From the NCBI RefSeq assembly GCF_010645075.1, contig NZ_JAADZV010000004.1, positions 62,001-126,000 of the forward strand: a stretch of 64,000 nucleotides of DNA, in the 5' to 3' direction. The notes below the pieces were generated by a model. That model saw only the letters and a program-made list of their open reading frames with translations, did not search any database and was not told the DNA's origin. The stretch comes from Flavobacterium limi. Its GTDB lineage: Bacteria; Bacteroidota; Bacteroidia; Flavobacteriales; Flavobacteriaceae. Numbering within the stretch: the first letter of the stretch is position 1; each line of letters starts with the position of its first letter. Shown one piece after another: positions 52,435 to 60,879 of this stretch. The position numbers were made by a program, and so were the translations under genes.

Positions 52435-52506
52435 GATTTTGAAAGGGTTCGAACCTTTAGCCTCCTGGGTAGTATCCAATTGCTCTGCCAATTGAGCTAC
52501 AAAATC
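52435..52506 (-). tRNA. tRNA-like cloverleaf, anticodon ACU position
   Basis: The minus strand folds as acceptor GATTTTG/CAAAATC, D stem GCTC/GAGC with loop AATTGGCA, T arm AAAGG TTCGAAC CCTTT, all perfect and exactly spaced. The anticodon stem ATTGG/CCAGG has an A-G mismatch and a U-G pair. The loop ATACTAC puts ACU at 34-36, which would read serine codons, but the variable loop has only five bases, unlike bacterial tRNA-Ser. No CCA is encoded. It is 25 bp upstream of the other cloverleaf. Confidence 0.6.
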
Positions 52507-52523
52507 ATTTTCTTTTTTGGCAT

Positions 52524-52549
52524 AAAAAAAGCACCCGTTTAAAGGTGCT
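52524..52549 (-). terminator. Terminator (possible attenuator)
   Basis: On the minus strand AGCACC, TTTAAAC, GGGTGCT then T7. Its first arm can alternatively pair with GGTG(C) at about 52595-52599, as part of a larger upstream hairpin. Confidence 0.75.
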
Positions 52550-52599
52550 CCATAAGATTTGATACCGCATAAGTATCCTAATCCCTATAGTTATGCACC
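52544..52599 (-). promoter_or_regulatory. Structured leader element that competes with the terminator
   Basis: On the minus strand GGTG and CATAA pair with TTATG and CACC (3-base bulge). Inside, GATT/AATC and GATAC/GTATC stack around the loop TTATGCG. The CACC arm is also the 5' arm of the terminator at 52524-52549, so the two folds exclude each other. A further hairpin (AAACACC/GGTGTTT) lies at 52606-52633. Confidence 0.5.
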
Positions 52600-52670
52600 T
52601 TGGTTAAACACCCGTGATCGAAACCCGGTGTTTGCATTACTGCGTTATATATTTTATAATTGAAATTCAT
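52578..52670 (-). CDS. Possible 30-codon leader peptide
   Basis: An open frame starts at ATG (52668-52670) and stops with TAG at 52578: MNFNYKIYNAVM, then QTPGFDHGCLTKVHNYRD. It lies after a good promoter and its stop falls inside the structured element that competes with the terminator, which is where a leader peptide would sit. There is no run of one amino acid. It could equally be chance. Confidence 0.3.
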   Translation of the reverse strand: MNFNYKIYNAVMQTPGFDHGCLTKVHNYRD

Positions 52671-52734
52671 TTTATATGCTGTATTATATTTTGAAATCAT
52701 TCTTATCTGAAAATCTTTTTCAGATTTTCTTCGG

Positions 52735-52767
52735 CAAAGATAAAGTCTAAAAAATCACTTATCCAAA
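52735..52767 (-). promoter_or_regulatory. Bacteroidota promoter of the leader/tRNA-like unit
   Basis: TTTG, 21 bp, TATCTTTG on the minus strand. A transcript from here would run about 200 nt to the terminator at 52524, or on to the tRNA-like sequences if that is bypassed. Confidence 0.65.
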
Positions 52768-53056
52768 TCTTTTTAAGACTTATTTCACTAACCATCAATC
52801 ACTTACAATTAAATATTAAACATAAAAAATCCTGTCCGCTTCCTTTGGCAGATTCTGTTTGTATCAAATGACTGTCTCTCATCAGATTACTTTTCAAGAT
52901 TATATTTCAATATTTAGGTTATGCATTAAACATTTGATCATTTATTTTTTGTTTATTTTTAATTTAGCGTTTTATTTTAATTCTTTTTGGTACCATACTG
53001 ACCCAATTCCGAGTGTTTTTTTGATCCTATTTATCTAAATCCAAATACCGTAAAAC
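52768..53056. other. Intergenic stretch with no clear feature
   Basis: Very AT-rich. Only short frames of under 30 codons and one imperfect hairpin around 52828-52858 with a T run on the minus strand are present. I see nothing else to report. Confidence 0.5.
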
Positions 53057-53088
53057 AAAAAAGCGTCCTATTTCGAGGACGCTTTTTT
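53057..53088. terminator. Rho-independent terminator, two-way
   Basis: AAAAAAGCGTCCT and AGGACGCTTTTTT with a 6-base loop. It lies 20 bp after the stop of the 32-codon gene and has T runs in both directions. Confidence 0.85.
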
Positions 53089-53108
53089 GTTTTTATGCTG
53101 AGTTAAAA

Positions 53109-53207
53109 CTATAATTTACATTTCAATTCTATAAAAATACTATCACATCCAAAGTCATTAGCCGGAAAAAATCCTTCTAAAAGATCGTAGTTTGGTTGAA
53201 TTGACAT
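53109..53207 (-). CDS. 32-codon gene with its own promoter and terminator
   Basis: The peptide begins MSIQPNYDLLEGFFPAN and ends DFGCDSIFIELKCKL, with two cysteines. It is mixed polar and hydrophobic and has no signal peptide. It is flanked by a good promoter 36 bp upstream (TTG, 21 bp, TACATTTG) and a strong terminator 20 bp downstream, so the unit seems to be transcribed on its own. I recognise no family. It could be a small regulatory protein, a peptide precursor, or a transcript whose RNA is the active product. Confidence 0.55.
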   Translation of the reverse strand: MSIQPNYDLLEGFFPANDFGCDSIFIELKCKL

Positions 53208-53242
53208 GATACTGTGTTTTATTTATTGTTATATTTCGAGTG

Positions 53243-53274
53243 CAAATGTAGTCTTTTATGTTTTAATTTAACAA
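53243..53274 (-). promoter_or_regulatory. Bacteroidota promoter of the 32-codon gene
   Basis: TTG (53272-53274), 21 bp, TACATTTG (53243-53250) on the minus strand. It lies between the stop of the DUF4132 gene and the small gene. Confidence 0.7.
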
Positions 53275-53328
53275 TTATTTGTGAATTTTTAAAAATAGTA
53301 CATCTAAAACGTTTTTTGGCCTCCTGAA

Positions 53329-56300
53329 TTAAGCATATGTTTTATCAATCTGCTTCAAAATTGTCGGGTCCTGAATTTCATTATCTTTTGCCAGCAATAA
53401 AACTTTAGACATCACCTCAGCCGATTTTGGATCTTCATCTGCAAAAGGAAGGAACAAACGTCCTCTGTGCTGAGAATGAACCGGAAGAATCGACAGATAT
53501 TTACCTGGCATCTGATGTACAACTGCACTTCCTAAATGAACGCTGTAATTCGCCAGTTCTCCTTTTATGATCGCATGATTTTCTTTGATTTCAACATTTT
53601 TGACTTTAAACAATCGCAGTGTTTCTCGCAGTAAAACGGCTCTCATTTCGATAGAAGAATGACTTGCTTCAGGATCTACTCCTCCAACATGGGCAACGCT
53701 TACCACTAAATCAATATCCCGCATTACTTCTGAGAAAATCCTCGGATTGATGTCTTCAAACGCAATATTTTTATAATCTTTTAAAGAATGGAATTCGATC
53801 GTTTCTAAAGTCGGACTTTCTACATCTGCCGGCGAAAACCAGTCTGCCATCGCATACATTTTTACCTGATAGCTTTCTTTATGGAAAACTTTCTGTAATC
53901 CTTCTTCATAATCTACTTTCCAGCCTCTTGTTTTCAATAAAGCCAAAGTCTGATTCGGCTGTACCTGATGTCCTGCATAACGTCTTGAAATAGATTTCTC
54001 TTTCAATTCGTTTGGCGTTGGAACATACAACTCTCTGAAAACCTGCTTAAAGGGCTGTTGCAATTTGTTATCAAAACAATATTTCTGATAATCTGTCCAA
54101 ACGTTATTTTTATGCAAATCAAAACAGTGTGCAATTCTAAAAGTCTGTTTTTCGTTTAACGAAATCATTTCGCCTAAACCAGTCACTAAACTTCCATCTA
54201 CATAAAAACCAATCTGATCGTCATTCGAAATAAAAACTAATTTCTCCAGGTGTTTTGAAATAATGGGATGCTCAAAAAGGTTTTGCATTTCTGCGAATAA
54301 AAACTCGTCACCGCGAATCATACTTTCTTCCAGTCCCTTTCTGGAGCGCGTCCATTGCTCGCGCATGGTTTTTCTGTAATTCGTTAATTCCAGAATACCT
54401 TTGTCTTTTTTGTATTTCGGCGGAATCGATTTTAATTCTTTTCCTGCTTTATAGGTAACCAAATCGGCTTTTCCTTCTTTATTAATCACTAAACTTATTG
54501 TGACATCATCTAAAACTACTTCGGTTTCTTTTGATAAAATATTTTGAACCTGCTTCGTTTCCATTGCCCAGGTCAAACGAACCGGATCAGGATATCCTGC
54601 ATTTCTGGCTAAATTCTCTAAAGCAACACGAATTGCCAAAGCTTCGCTCGCCTGTTTCATCGAACCGAACTCCTTACTTTCCTTTTTAAACTGCTGCAAA
54701 TATTCGTAACGCGCCAGAATATCTTTTTCCGGACTTGCTTTACTTAACGGAACCAATCCATAAACTCTTAAATAATCCTGATCGCGTTTGTCTTTTACTT
54801 TGGCGGTAACCTCTCTAATTTTTAAATCTCCTGTAATCGTGTCTGCATACAATCTCGCGCGTCTGTGACCGTTTCCGTCTGTTACGTATTTGGCAGATTC
54901 GTATAAAAGCTCCCATTTCGTTTTTCCTAATTTTTTATAAGCTGATGTGAACCAGTCTTTATCTACAGCACCATCTTTAAAATCCTGTAAATCTAAAGTC
55001 GAAAATCTTGCCGCTTCACTTTCCAGTTCTGAATTTGTTGCACTGTAAGTTGCTGTTTTGGTATGCGCATGAAACCACCAGATTCCTTCATCCAGACCAT
55101 TCCAGTCTAAATAACTGCTGACAAACTTTTGCCATTGCGGTGCATAAATCGCAGTCTGGATCAGTCTTTCTTCAGAGATTTTGGCTTTTTTAATTAACAC
55201 ATTAAAACTTTCCTGTGTATCTGTTTCCAACGGATAACATCTTTTTAATAAGAAGCTGAATAATTTCTGCTTCGTTAAATCAGTATAACCCCACGAATAG
55301 ATATAGCCTTTGTACAAACTTGCTTTTCCAAGCGCTGTAATTAATTCGACTAAGCGGTTTGCACCAAAAATCTTCTGGAAACTCTGAACCAAGTGCGTTA
55401 CTGAAGTATTAGAATCTCCTCTTTTTACCTCAACATCTAAAAATGTCTCTCTGATTTTGTCAATCATCGGAACTAAAAATGGAAACTTATTAGTTAAATC
55501 TTCGCTGCCAAAATGTCTGTAATGTTTCTTTTCACCGGTTAAAACAGAAATTCTTTCGCTTTCTAAAATACCTTCATATAATTCTCCCTCGGTAATTAAT
55601 TTTTGTTCAAATCCAACGCAATACAAATGAATTGGCGGTTTGGCAAAAGTCCTGTTTTTCTCTAATCCGTTTAATTGTCTCCATCTGTGCAGGTTCCAGA
55701 CTTTAGTGTTTTGTTCTTCTGTCAGATCAAGCAGTCCGATTTTATTCAGATAAATATCAAAAAAGCCCTGACTCTGCCAGCCGTTCCCATTGTTGTTATT
55801 GTAATAATACTCGTCTTTAGCAGGTTTGTATTCAAACTCGATTACCGATTTTGGAAGATCTGCATACAAGCTACTGCAGGCATCGATTAGGAAATCGGCT
55901 TTTTCTTCAAAAGAATATTTCAATTGTAAGGCATTCAGAATATTCAAAATGGCATTGTCCCAATCATAACCTCTTTTGTTTTGATGCGGCAATAATTCTT
56001 TATAATAAAAAACATGTTTTTCCAGAAAATCCCTCCAGATTTTTCGGTCGCAATTGCTTACAAGTGTCATTAGAAACAAATCTCTTTCGGCCAAACCTGA
56101 ATTTTCAAACCAGCCCGCCCAAACCTCATATAACGGATAATTCGTAGCTGCAATTTCAGGATCTTTTTCTTCATTCAGTTTTTTTACATACCTAAACATA
56201 TTCCCAAGCAAAACAGTCGATTTGCTATTATCGTAGTTTTCAATTTCGTATTCGTAGTTTCTGTTCGCTTCATACAATTTATAAAGCTTTGCAATCTCGG

Positions 56301-58395
56301 TTTTGATGTGCGACATCGGTTTGGAGAAACCGTATTGTTCTGCTTTTACTGCTTTCGCATACAAAGAATCTGCTTTTGGTTTTGGCAGTTCATAAGGCGA
56401 AAATTCATTTGGGGTATAAAATCCATAACCGTTTTCTGCACTTAAAAGATCTTTCTTTTTAGAAGGTTCTAACTGCTCAATAAACTTACTTTCTTTCTCA
56501 GTAATTTTTGGTCTTTGCTGATAATCTTTTACCCAATCGTTTACTTTGTCAGTCAGTTTATTATTTTTCTGAAGCTGGAGCATCAAATCCAAAACCGACA
56601 TACGCTGTTCTAAATCGCCTTTTTCTAAAGTCTGATTGACAAAATTGACAATTTTCTTATCTTCCTGTTTTAATAAGATTGCCGTTAGATTCTTTTTTAA
56701 ATTCGAATTTTTACGTTTAAATAATTCCTGAAAACCGGCTAATTCTTCTTCCGTCAAACTCAGATGATTTAAGACATTAACCGCCGAAGCCACAAGAGAT
56801 TCCCCTCTGTCTTTTAGAATTCGCAGCGCAAAACTTCTCTGAAAATCGGTTGGCTCCTTTTTATCCTTATTGTTTTGATGACTATTGAAAGAATAACTGT
56901 AAAAATTGCCCAATAAATTTCGGGTTAGTTTTTCTCTTAGGTGGATTGAAAAGCTTTCAAAATGATTTAAAACTGTTTCTAACCTTTCGTCATTATCACC
57001 CACCAAATTAATCGCTGATGAGAATAGCGTATCTTTTTCGAACCTGACATTCAGCCACGAAAACACTTTTCCTTCAAACGTTTTTTCTTTTTCGGTAATG
57101 GTTTGTGCCAGATGATACACTTTATCAAAAAAGTTCGGATAATCTGTGTTTTCGATATAAAACTTCGATTTTGTATTGGCTTCCAGCAAGGCATTCATTC
57201 TCGGAAGTGCAAATGCCAAAACCTGTAAATTATCGTCTTCTAAAGCTTTAAAATACAACGGCATTTCGATATACGGATCGTTGGTTTCCCCGGCAAATTT
57301 CAGTGCCAGCGATTTCTTTTCAGCGGTACCGTTTGCTAGCAATTCGTGGAGATACGGGACTGTTTTCTCCACATCAAAAACACCCTGAACCCAAAGCGCC
57401 ATGTATACTTCGTTATTATTTTTGCTTTTTATGCCATTCGGAATTGTTTCCGGATTGGTAAAATATCCGTAAGCCAGTTCAATAATATTTCGGACCGTAG
57501 TTTCTTTTTCAGATTCCCAGCCCAGACCTGTCCATGTATCGATTGCTCTTACAACCGATGAAAAACGCGTGAGTTTATTATCAATAATTACTTTGATCAT
57601 ATAGGGTAAAGCTTCGATGCTGGTTTCATCTAAAGCTTCTAAAACCGTCTGGCGCAAACCTTCCTGACGCTGAGCCGCAAGAAGCAGTTTTTCAACCAGT
57701 TCCCAGTTTTCCTGTATCTCGCTGTTTAAAAGTGCTTTGATGCTATTTCTGGACACTTTTCCGTGCGGATCTTTATTGAAAATAATGTCTTCAAACAATT
57801 GAAAAAGTCCTGCTTTTCCGGCATCTAAAGCAGCCGACCAAACCATGAATTTATTATCCGAATTTGAAATCTCGGTATCATACCGAATTTCATCTTCGAT
57901 ACTCAAATCATAATAAAAAGTAGTGCTGTCCTGATAATTGTATTTACTGGGCCCGCTTAGTAAAGAACGCAGAAAATTCACCTGATTGACCACTAAATAA
58001 TGTTTATGGTTTGGTGCCCTGAAAGAACGCCTTGCGTAACCATCCTGATACATTTTCTGCGGGAGTCTGTTCCATGCTTCTTTTACATAGACTGCGTTTT
58101 GTTCTCCAAAAAAATAAAGCAGCAAATCGTAGTAATTTTTGTCTTCCCACAAATTTTCTTTTATCAAAGCAGCAAACTTTTCGGCTTCTTTTGATCCTAA
58201 AGAAATATAATTGCTGTAATAATTGTCCTTAAGCTTTAAAAGTTCCAGACCGAACTCGGCCACTTCTTTTTTCAGTTTTGCTTTTGAAAGCAATTTAGAA
58301 AGCAGACTGCTGTTTACAATTTCTTCTAATTCTTTTTTAAATCTCTTAACCGGATTTTCAATTGTTTTACTTTTTAAAAGATCTTCTATCGTCAT
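53329..58395 (-). CDS. DUF4132 giant protein (MolR-like)
   Basis: The ATG at 58393-58395 (MTIEDLLKSKTIENPVKRF) gives 1688 residues; the longer frame starts inside a tandem repeat and is rejected. The middle is helical and HEAT-like (ALPYMIKVIIDNKL, TVPYLHELLANGTAEKKSLALK). DUF4132 follows around residues 1240-1400 (TAKVKDKRDQDYLRVYGLV, NLARNAGYPDPVRLTWAMET). The end (DWFSPADVESPTLE, VVSVAHVGGVDPEASHSS, GKYLSILPVHSQHRGRLFLP) is the conserved C-terminal domain of this family. No WGR domain is seen at its N-terminus. Function is unknown; members often occur with MoxR/VWA or RNA-repair genes. Confidence 0.88.
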   Translation of the reverse strand: MTIEDLLKSKTIENPVKRFKKELEEIVNSSLLSKLLSKAKLKKEVAEFGLELLKLKDNYYSNYISLGSKEAEKFAALIKENLWEDKNYYDLLLYFFGEQNAVYVKEAWNRLPQKMYQDGYARRSFRAPNHKHYLVVNQVNFLRSLLSGPSKYNYQDSTTFYYDLSIEDEIRYDTEISNSDNKFMVWSAALDAGKAGLFQLFEDIIFNKDPHGKVSRNSIKALLNSEIQENWELVEKLLLAAQRQEGLRQTVLEALDETSIEALPYMIKVIIDNKLTRFSSVVRAIDTWTGLGWESEKETTVRNIIELAYGYFTNPETIPNGIKSKNNNEVYMALWVQGVFDVEKTVPYLHELLANGTAEKKSLALKFAGETNDPYIEMPLYFKALEDDNLQVLAFALPRMNALLEANTKSKFYIENTDYPNFFDKVYHLAQTITEKEKTFEGKVFSWLNVRFEKDTLFSSAINLVGDNDERLETVLNHFESFSIHLREKLTRNLLGNFYSYSFNSHQNNKDKKEPTDFQRSFALRILKDRGESLVASAVNVLNHLSLTEEELAGFQELFKRKNSNLKKNLTAILLKQEDKKIVNFVNQTLEKGDLEQRMSVLDLMLQLQKNNKLTDKVNDWVKDYQQRPKITEKESKFIEQLEPSKKKDLLSAENGYGFYTPNEFSPYELPKPKADSLYAKAVKAEQYGFSKPMSHIKTEIAKLYKLYEANRNYEYEIENYDNSKSTVLLGNMFRYVKKLNEEKDPEIAATNYPLYEVWAGWFENSGLAERDLFLMTLVSNCDRKIWRDFLEKHVFYYKELLPHQNKRGYDWDNAILNILNALQLKYSFEEKADFLIDACSSLYADLPKSVIEFEYKPAKDEYYYNNNNGNGWQSQGFFDIYLNKIGLLDLTEEQNTKVWNLHRWRQLNGLEKNRTFAKPPIHLYCVGFEQKLITEGELYEGILESERISVLTGEKKHYRHFGSEDLTNKFPFLVPMIDKIRETFLDVEVKRGDSNTSVTHLVQSFQKIFGANRLVELITALGKASLYKGYIYSWGYTDLTKQKLFSFLLKRCYPLETDTQESFNVLIKKAKISEERLIQTAIYAPQWQKFVSSYLDWNGLDEGIWWFHAHTKTATYSATNSELESEAARFSTLDLQDFKDGAVDKDWFTSAYKKLGKTKWELLYESAKYVTDGNGHRRARLYADTITGDLKIREVTAKVKDKRDQDYLRVYGLVPLSKASPEKDILARYEYLQQFKKESKEFGSMKQASEALAIRVALENLARNAGYPDPVRLTWAMETKQVQNILSKETEVVLDDVTISLVINKEGKADLVTYKAGKELKSIPPKYKKDKGILELTNYRKTMREQWTRSRKGLEESMIRGDEFLFAEMQNLFEHPIISKHLEKLVFISNDDQIGFYVDGSLVTGLGEMISLNEKQTFRIAHCFDLHKNNVWTDYQKYCFDNKLQQPFKQVFRELYVPTPNELKEKSISRRYAGHQVQPNQTLALLKTRGWKVDYEEGLQKVFHKESYQVKMYAMADWFSPADVESPTLETIEFHSLKDYKNIAFEDINPRIFSEVMRDIDLVVSVAHVGGVDPEASHSSIEMRAVLLRETLRLFKVKNVEIKENHAIIKGELANYSVHLGSAVVHQMPGKYLSILPVHSQHRGRLFLPFADEDPKSAEVMSKVLLLAKDNEIQDPTILKQIDKTYA

Positions 58396-58465
58396 ATTTA
58401 TTTTAGATTTTTTGTAAAACGTGAGATGTGATTTGTGAGATGATTTGTAAAAAGCCCTCAATTTC

Positions 58466-58535
58466 ATTTCACATTTCACATTTCACATTTCACATTTTAC
58501 ATTTTACATTTTACAATTAACATTTTACATTTTAC
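58466..58535. repeat. 7-bp tandem repeat, ten units
   Basis: Four ATTTCAC, three ATTTTAC, one AATTAAC, two ATTTTAC units, in the gap before the DUF4132 start. The stretch 58417-58453 has related words in the opposite sense (GTGAGATGTGATTTGTGAG), so the transcript leader could fold. Confidence 0.9.
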
Positions 58536-58543
58536 AAACTTAA

Positions 58544-58978
58544 TTACCAGTAGCTTCCTGCCAAAAAGGTCAGCCTGATAAAAGTGAGCGTTTTATTTTG
58601 AGATAAATCGATTTGCTCTGTTAGCGTTTCCAGCTGATCATCGCCGTAGAAAATGGCATACATTCCGTCTTCGAAAGCCTGAAGGGCGGTTTCCTGTGCT
58701 TTTGCCAGATCGACTTTGTTGTGGTTGTAAAGTGCGCCGAAACCCACTTTTCCGGTATCCGTTAAGATAGGAAGGTAATTTTCTTTGGGAAGATGGATTT
58801 TGTCTTCGTCTTCAAACTCAAATGAAGAAGCATGGAATAATTGTACCTGATACTCAACAACCGATTCTATGAGTTTTTGTATGGTAATTAGAGGATTATC
58901 TATGGGTAAAGCGATACTCTTTTCCTGAAGAAGCGGATGTTTTTTCCCTAATTGTTTAACTGAAATGCTGATATTCAT
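58544..58978 (-). CDS. Hypothetical protein upstream of DUF4132
   Basis: A 144-residue soluble protein. It has VKQLGKKHPLLQEKSIALP, QKLIESVVEYQVQLFHASSF, LTDTGKVGFGALYNHNKVD and AFEDGMYAIFYGDDQLETL, ending FIRLTFLAGSYW. There is no signal peptide or known motif. It lies 148 bp before the DUF4132 gene in the same direction, so it is likely co-transcribed and may work with it. The C-terminal WW-like aromatic end and acidic surface are the only visible features. Family unknown. Confidence 0.75.
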   Translation of the reverse strand: MNISISVKQLGKKHPLLQEKSIALPIDNPLITIQKLIESVVEYQVQLFHASSFEFEDEDKIHLPKENYLPILTDTGKVGFGALYNHNKVDLAKAQETALQAFEDGMYAIFYGDDQLETLTEQIDLSQNKTLTFIRLTFLAGSYW

Positions 58979-59088
58979 TATTGGCTTTTATTTTGAAGGT
59001 GTAAAATAAGAATTTTACAGGAATTTTTTATTAAAATAATGTCTCATATACATTAAAAAATCTCACGAATTAAAAGTACGATTTGATG

Positions 59089-59125
59089 GAAAAAAAGAAC
59101 CCCGTCAATTGGTATTGGCAGGGTT
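59089..59125 (-). terminator. Terminator of the nucleotidyltransferase-OLD operon
   Basis: AACCC.GTCAAT and ATTGGC.GGGTT arms with a 4-base loop (59098-59125), followed on the minus strand by CT7. It closes the leftward operon that ends with the kinase pseudogene. Confidence 0.75.
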
Positions 59126-59164
59126 TGGGTTTTTATTGGTAGCGTTTTATTATCTAAAGGATTT

Positions 59165-59790
59165 TTATGGTTTATAGAATTGTTCAGTTATATAGAAAAC
59201 TGTATCGATAAAGAATAGATTTCCATCAAAAGTCAGAACATTTTCATCATGAAGATCTTCTAAGATAATACCTAAATCCGAATTAAAATAATCGTTATTC
59301 CTTGTATTACTAAAACCATTCGACTTTAAAAATTGCTTTACATTTTCTAGTTGTGTATCATTATTTGATTCTACAAACTTCTGTTCGACTACAGCATATA
59401 GAATATCTTCTTGTTGATAAAATCCAACTAATTGATAAGCGGTATCTGCGAAGAAAAAATTGTTTAGTAATAAATATTAAAGTAATCATCCCAGGATTCA
59501 TAGTAAACACTATCATTGAGTTTGATTACTTTATGTCTGTTTTGAAGATAAACTTTTTGTTCGGCACCTGAAGAAATAAAAGCGTTGATATTGATTTCTG
59601 TAATCCAAAAGCTATTTCGGTCACAAAACTGTTTTATTAACGCTGTTTCTTCACTTTTGATTTGCTTGACTGACTCAAACGTTCCGCCTGGGCTCTTGCT
59701 TTTTCTAAGGTAACGGGAGATTGTTTGGATAGAATCTCCATGCCTAACCTGGCTCTTTCCTGAAATGATATTTTGTAGTTCATGTTTCAT
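59165..59790 (-). pseudogene. Frameshifted kinase of the polyvalent-protein family
   Basis: The first part (59464-59790) reads MKHELQNIISGKSQVRHGD, IQTISRYLRKSKSPGG, AEQKVYLQNRHKVIKLNDS and ends WDDYFNIYY-stop. In another frame the sequence continues without pause: LLLNNFFFADTAYQLVGFYQ, ILYAVVEQKFVESNN, LGIILEDLHDENVLTF, NLFFIDTVFYI, stop at 59165. Together they give about 208 residues of the Ser/Thr/Tyr kinase domain found in polyvalent proteins of phages and mobile elements. One missing base near 59466-59472 (an AT-rich run) explains the break. It may be a true mutation, a sequencing error, or programmed. It is last in the operon, 30 bp after the nucleotidyltransferase gene. Confidence 0.8.
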
Positions 59791-59820
59791 GAAAATTTAA
59801 AGTTCAAAGATAAGGATTAT

Positions 59821-60879
59821 TTACTGATATAATTCTTCCCTAATTTTGATCAAAGTCTGAATGGCTTTTGCCTCATCCGGTTTTTCCGACAGGGTCGATG
59901 TTTGATACTGATTTTCGATTGAAGCGATTAGATTATCTGCCATTTCCAGTAAATCATCGTATTCTCTGTTTCCGGATTTGATGTCTAATAATTCTTCCCG
60001 ATTGGAAACCCTGATATTTAATTTTCCGGTTGAAAGAATCTGTTCTGCCGTTTGCAACAACCGAATCGTGTGCATCATGTTCTTACTGTCGTAATTTTTT
60101 CCGTGCTGTTGATTGGTATTGTAACGGTCTTCGTTGCGTTTTTCAATCCAGTTCCAGTATTCTGTGTATTCTTTGCAGTATTTGGAATAACCATCCTGAT
60201 TACAGGATAAATAACCAATGATTTTTTCGTTTTTAGGAATCGATGAAAGCGAAACTTCATTGGAATTTTCTTTCTGAATGATGCCTTTATAACCCAAAGT
60301 ATTTTCATAATCGTAAAACATAGCAAACATTCCTTTTGAATTGGGCAAATCGACCAAACCAATCTGTTCCTGCTTTATATTATTTGCCAAAAATTCTAAA
60401 ACCGAAACCGTTTTATAACCTTCTAAAACATAACAAAAATCCAAAAGACTTTTCTTTTCTTTTGGAAGCGGATTTACAATTTTCTTGTTTAATCCTCTCG
60501 CCTTTTTGATCTGCGTGACGGCATAACCAGCAAAAGAATCTTTGCAGAGTTTTGATAGAAAATCTTCTATTTTCAGGTTTTCCATTAACGGATGTTTGTA
60601 CAAAATACAATCTTCCGGCGAAGCCAGAATCTCCAATATATTCGGATTATTCTTGATCGATAATTCTACAAAACGACCAATCTCATAATACACCTCATCA
60701 TTGGTTTCATTCGCAATCTGCGGAATATAATCTAACCCAAAGAATTTCTCTTTAGGAAGATAATAAACGCCTTTGATATCGGTATCTGATGTTGGCGTAC
60801 TTAACCCAAAAGATTTACTTCCTGAAATGACTTCGAAAAGGATTAGGTTTTGGGATTTTAGGGTTTGGATGGTCATCAT
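59821..60879 (-). CDS. COG3541 (YcgL-type) nucleotidyltransferase, copy 2
   Basis: A 352-residue protein. The polymerase-beta-like active site is FEVISGSKSFGLSTPTSD followed by TDIKGVYYLP, giving GS and the DxD pair near residues 20-35. A helical C-terminal region follows with NRKTTD-like features absent and with SKNMMHTIRLLQTAEQIL and NREELLDIKSG, as in YcgL proteins. It overlaps the OLD-like gene by 4 bp (ATGA). COG3541 members often occur in RNA-repair operons with RtcB. The substrate is unknown. Confidence 0.9.
   Translation of the reverse strand: MMTIQTLKSQNLILFEVISGSKSFGLSTPTSDTDIKGVYYLPKEKFFGLDYIPQIANETNDEVYYEIGRFVELSIKNNPNILEILASPEDCILYKHPLMENLKIEDFLSKLCKDSFAGYAVTQIKKARGLNKKIVNPLPKEKKSLLDFCYVLEGYKTVSVLEFLANNIKQEQIGLVDLPNSKGMFAMFYDYENTLGYKGIIQKENSNEVSLSSIPKNEKIIGYLSCNQDGYSKYCKEYTEYWNWIEKRNEDRYNTNQQHGKNYDSKNMMHTIRLLQTAEQILSTGKLNIRVSNREELLDIKSGNREYDDLLEMADNLIASIENQYQTSTLSEKPDEAKAIQTLIKIREELYQ

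Noticed and set aside
52546..52650. A third tRNA in the leader region
   Set aside because: The outer stem and one inner hairpin resemble a tRNA outline, but there is no T arm and no D arm, so it is better described as a leader hairpin.
58396..58479. Upstream start for the DUF4132 protein
   Set aside because: The added 28 residues are encoded by the tandem repeat and adjoining non-conserved sequence; the ATG at 58393-58395 is better.
58466..58535. Short regular repeats as a CRISPR array
   Set aside because: Units are 7 bp with no spacers and there are no cas genes; it is a simple tandem repeat.
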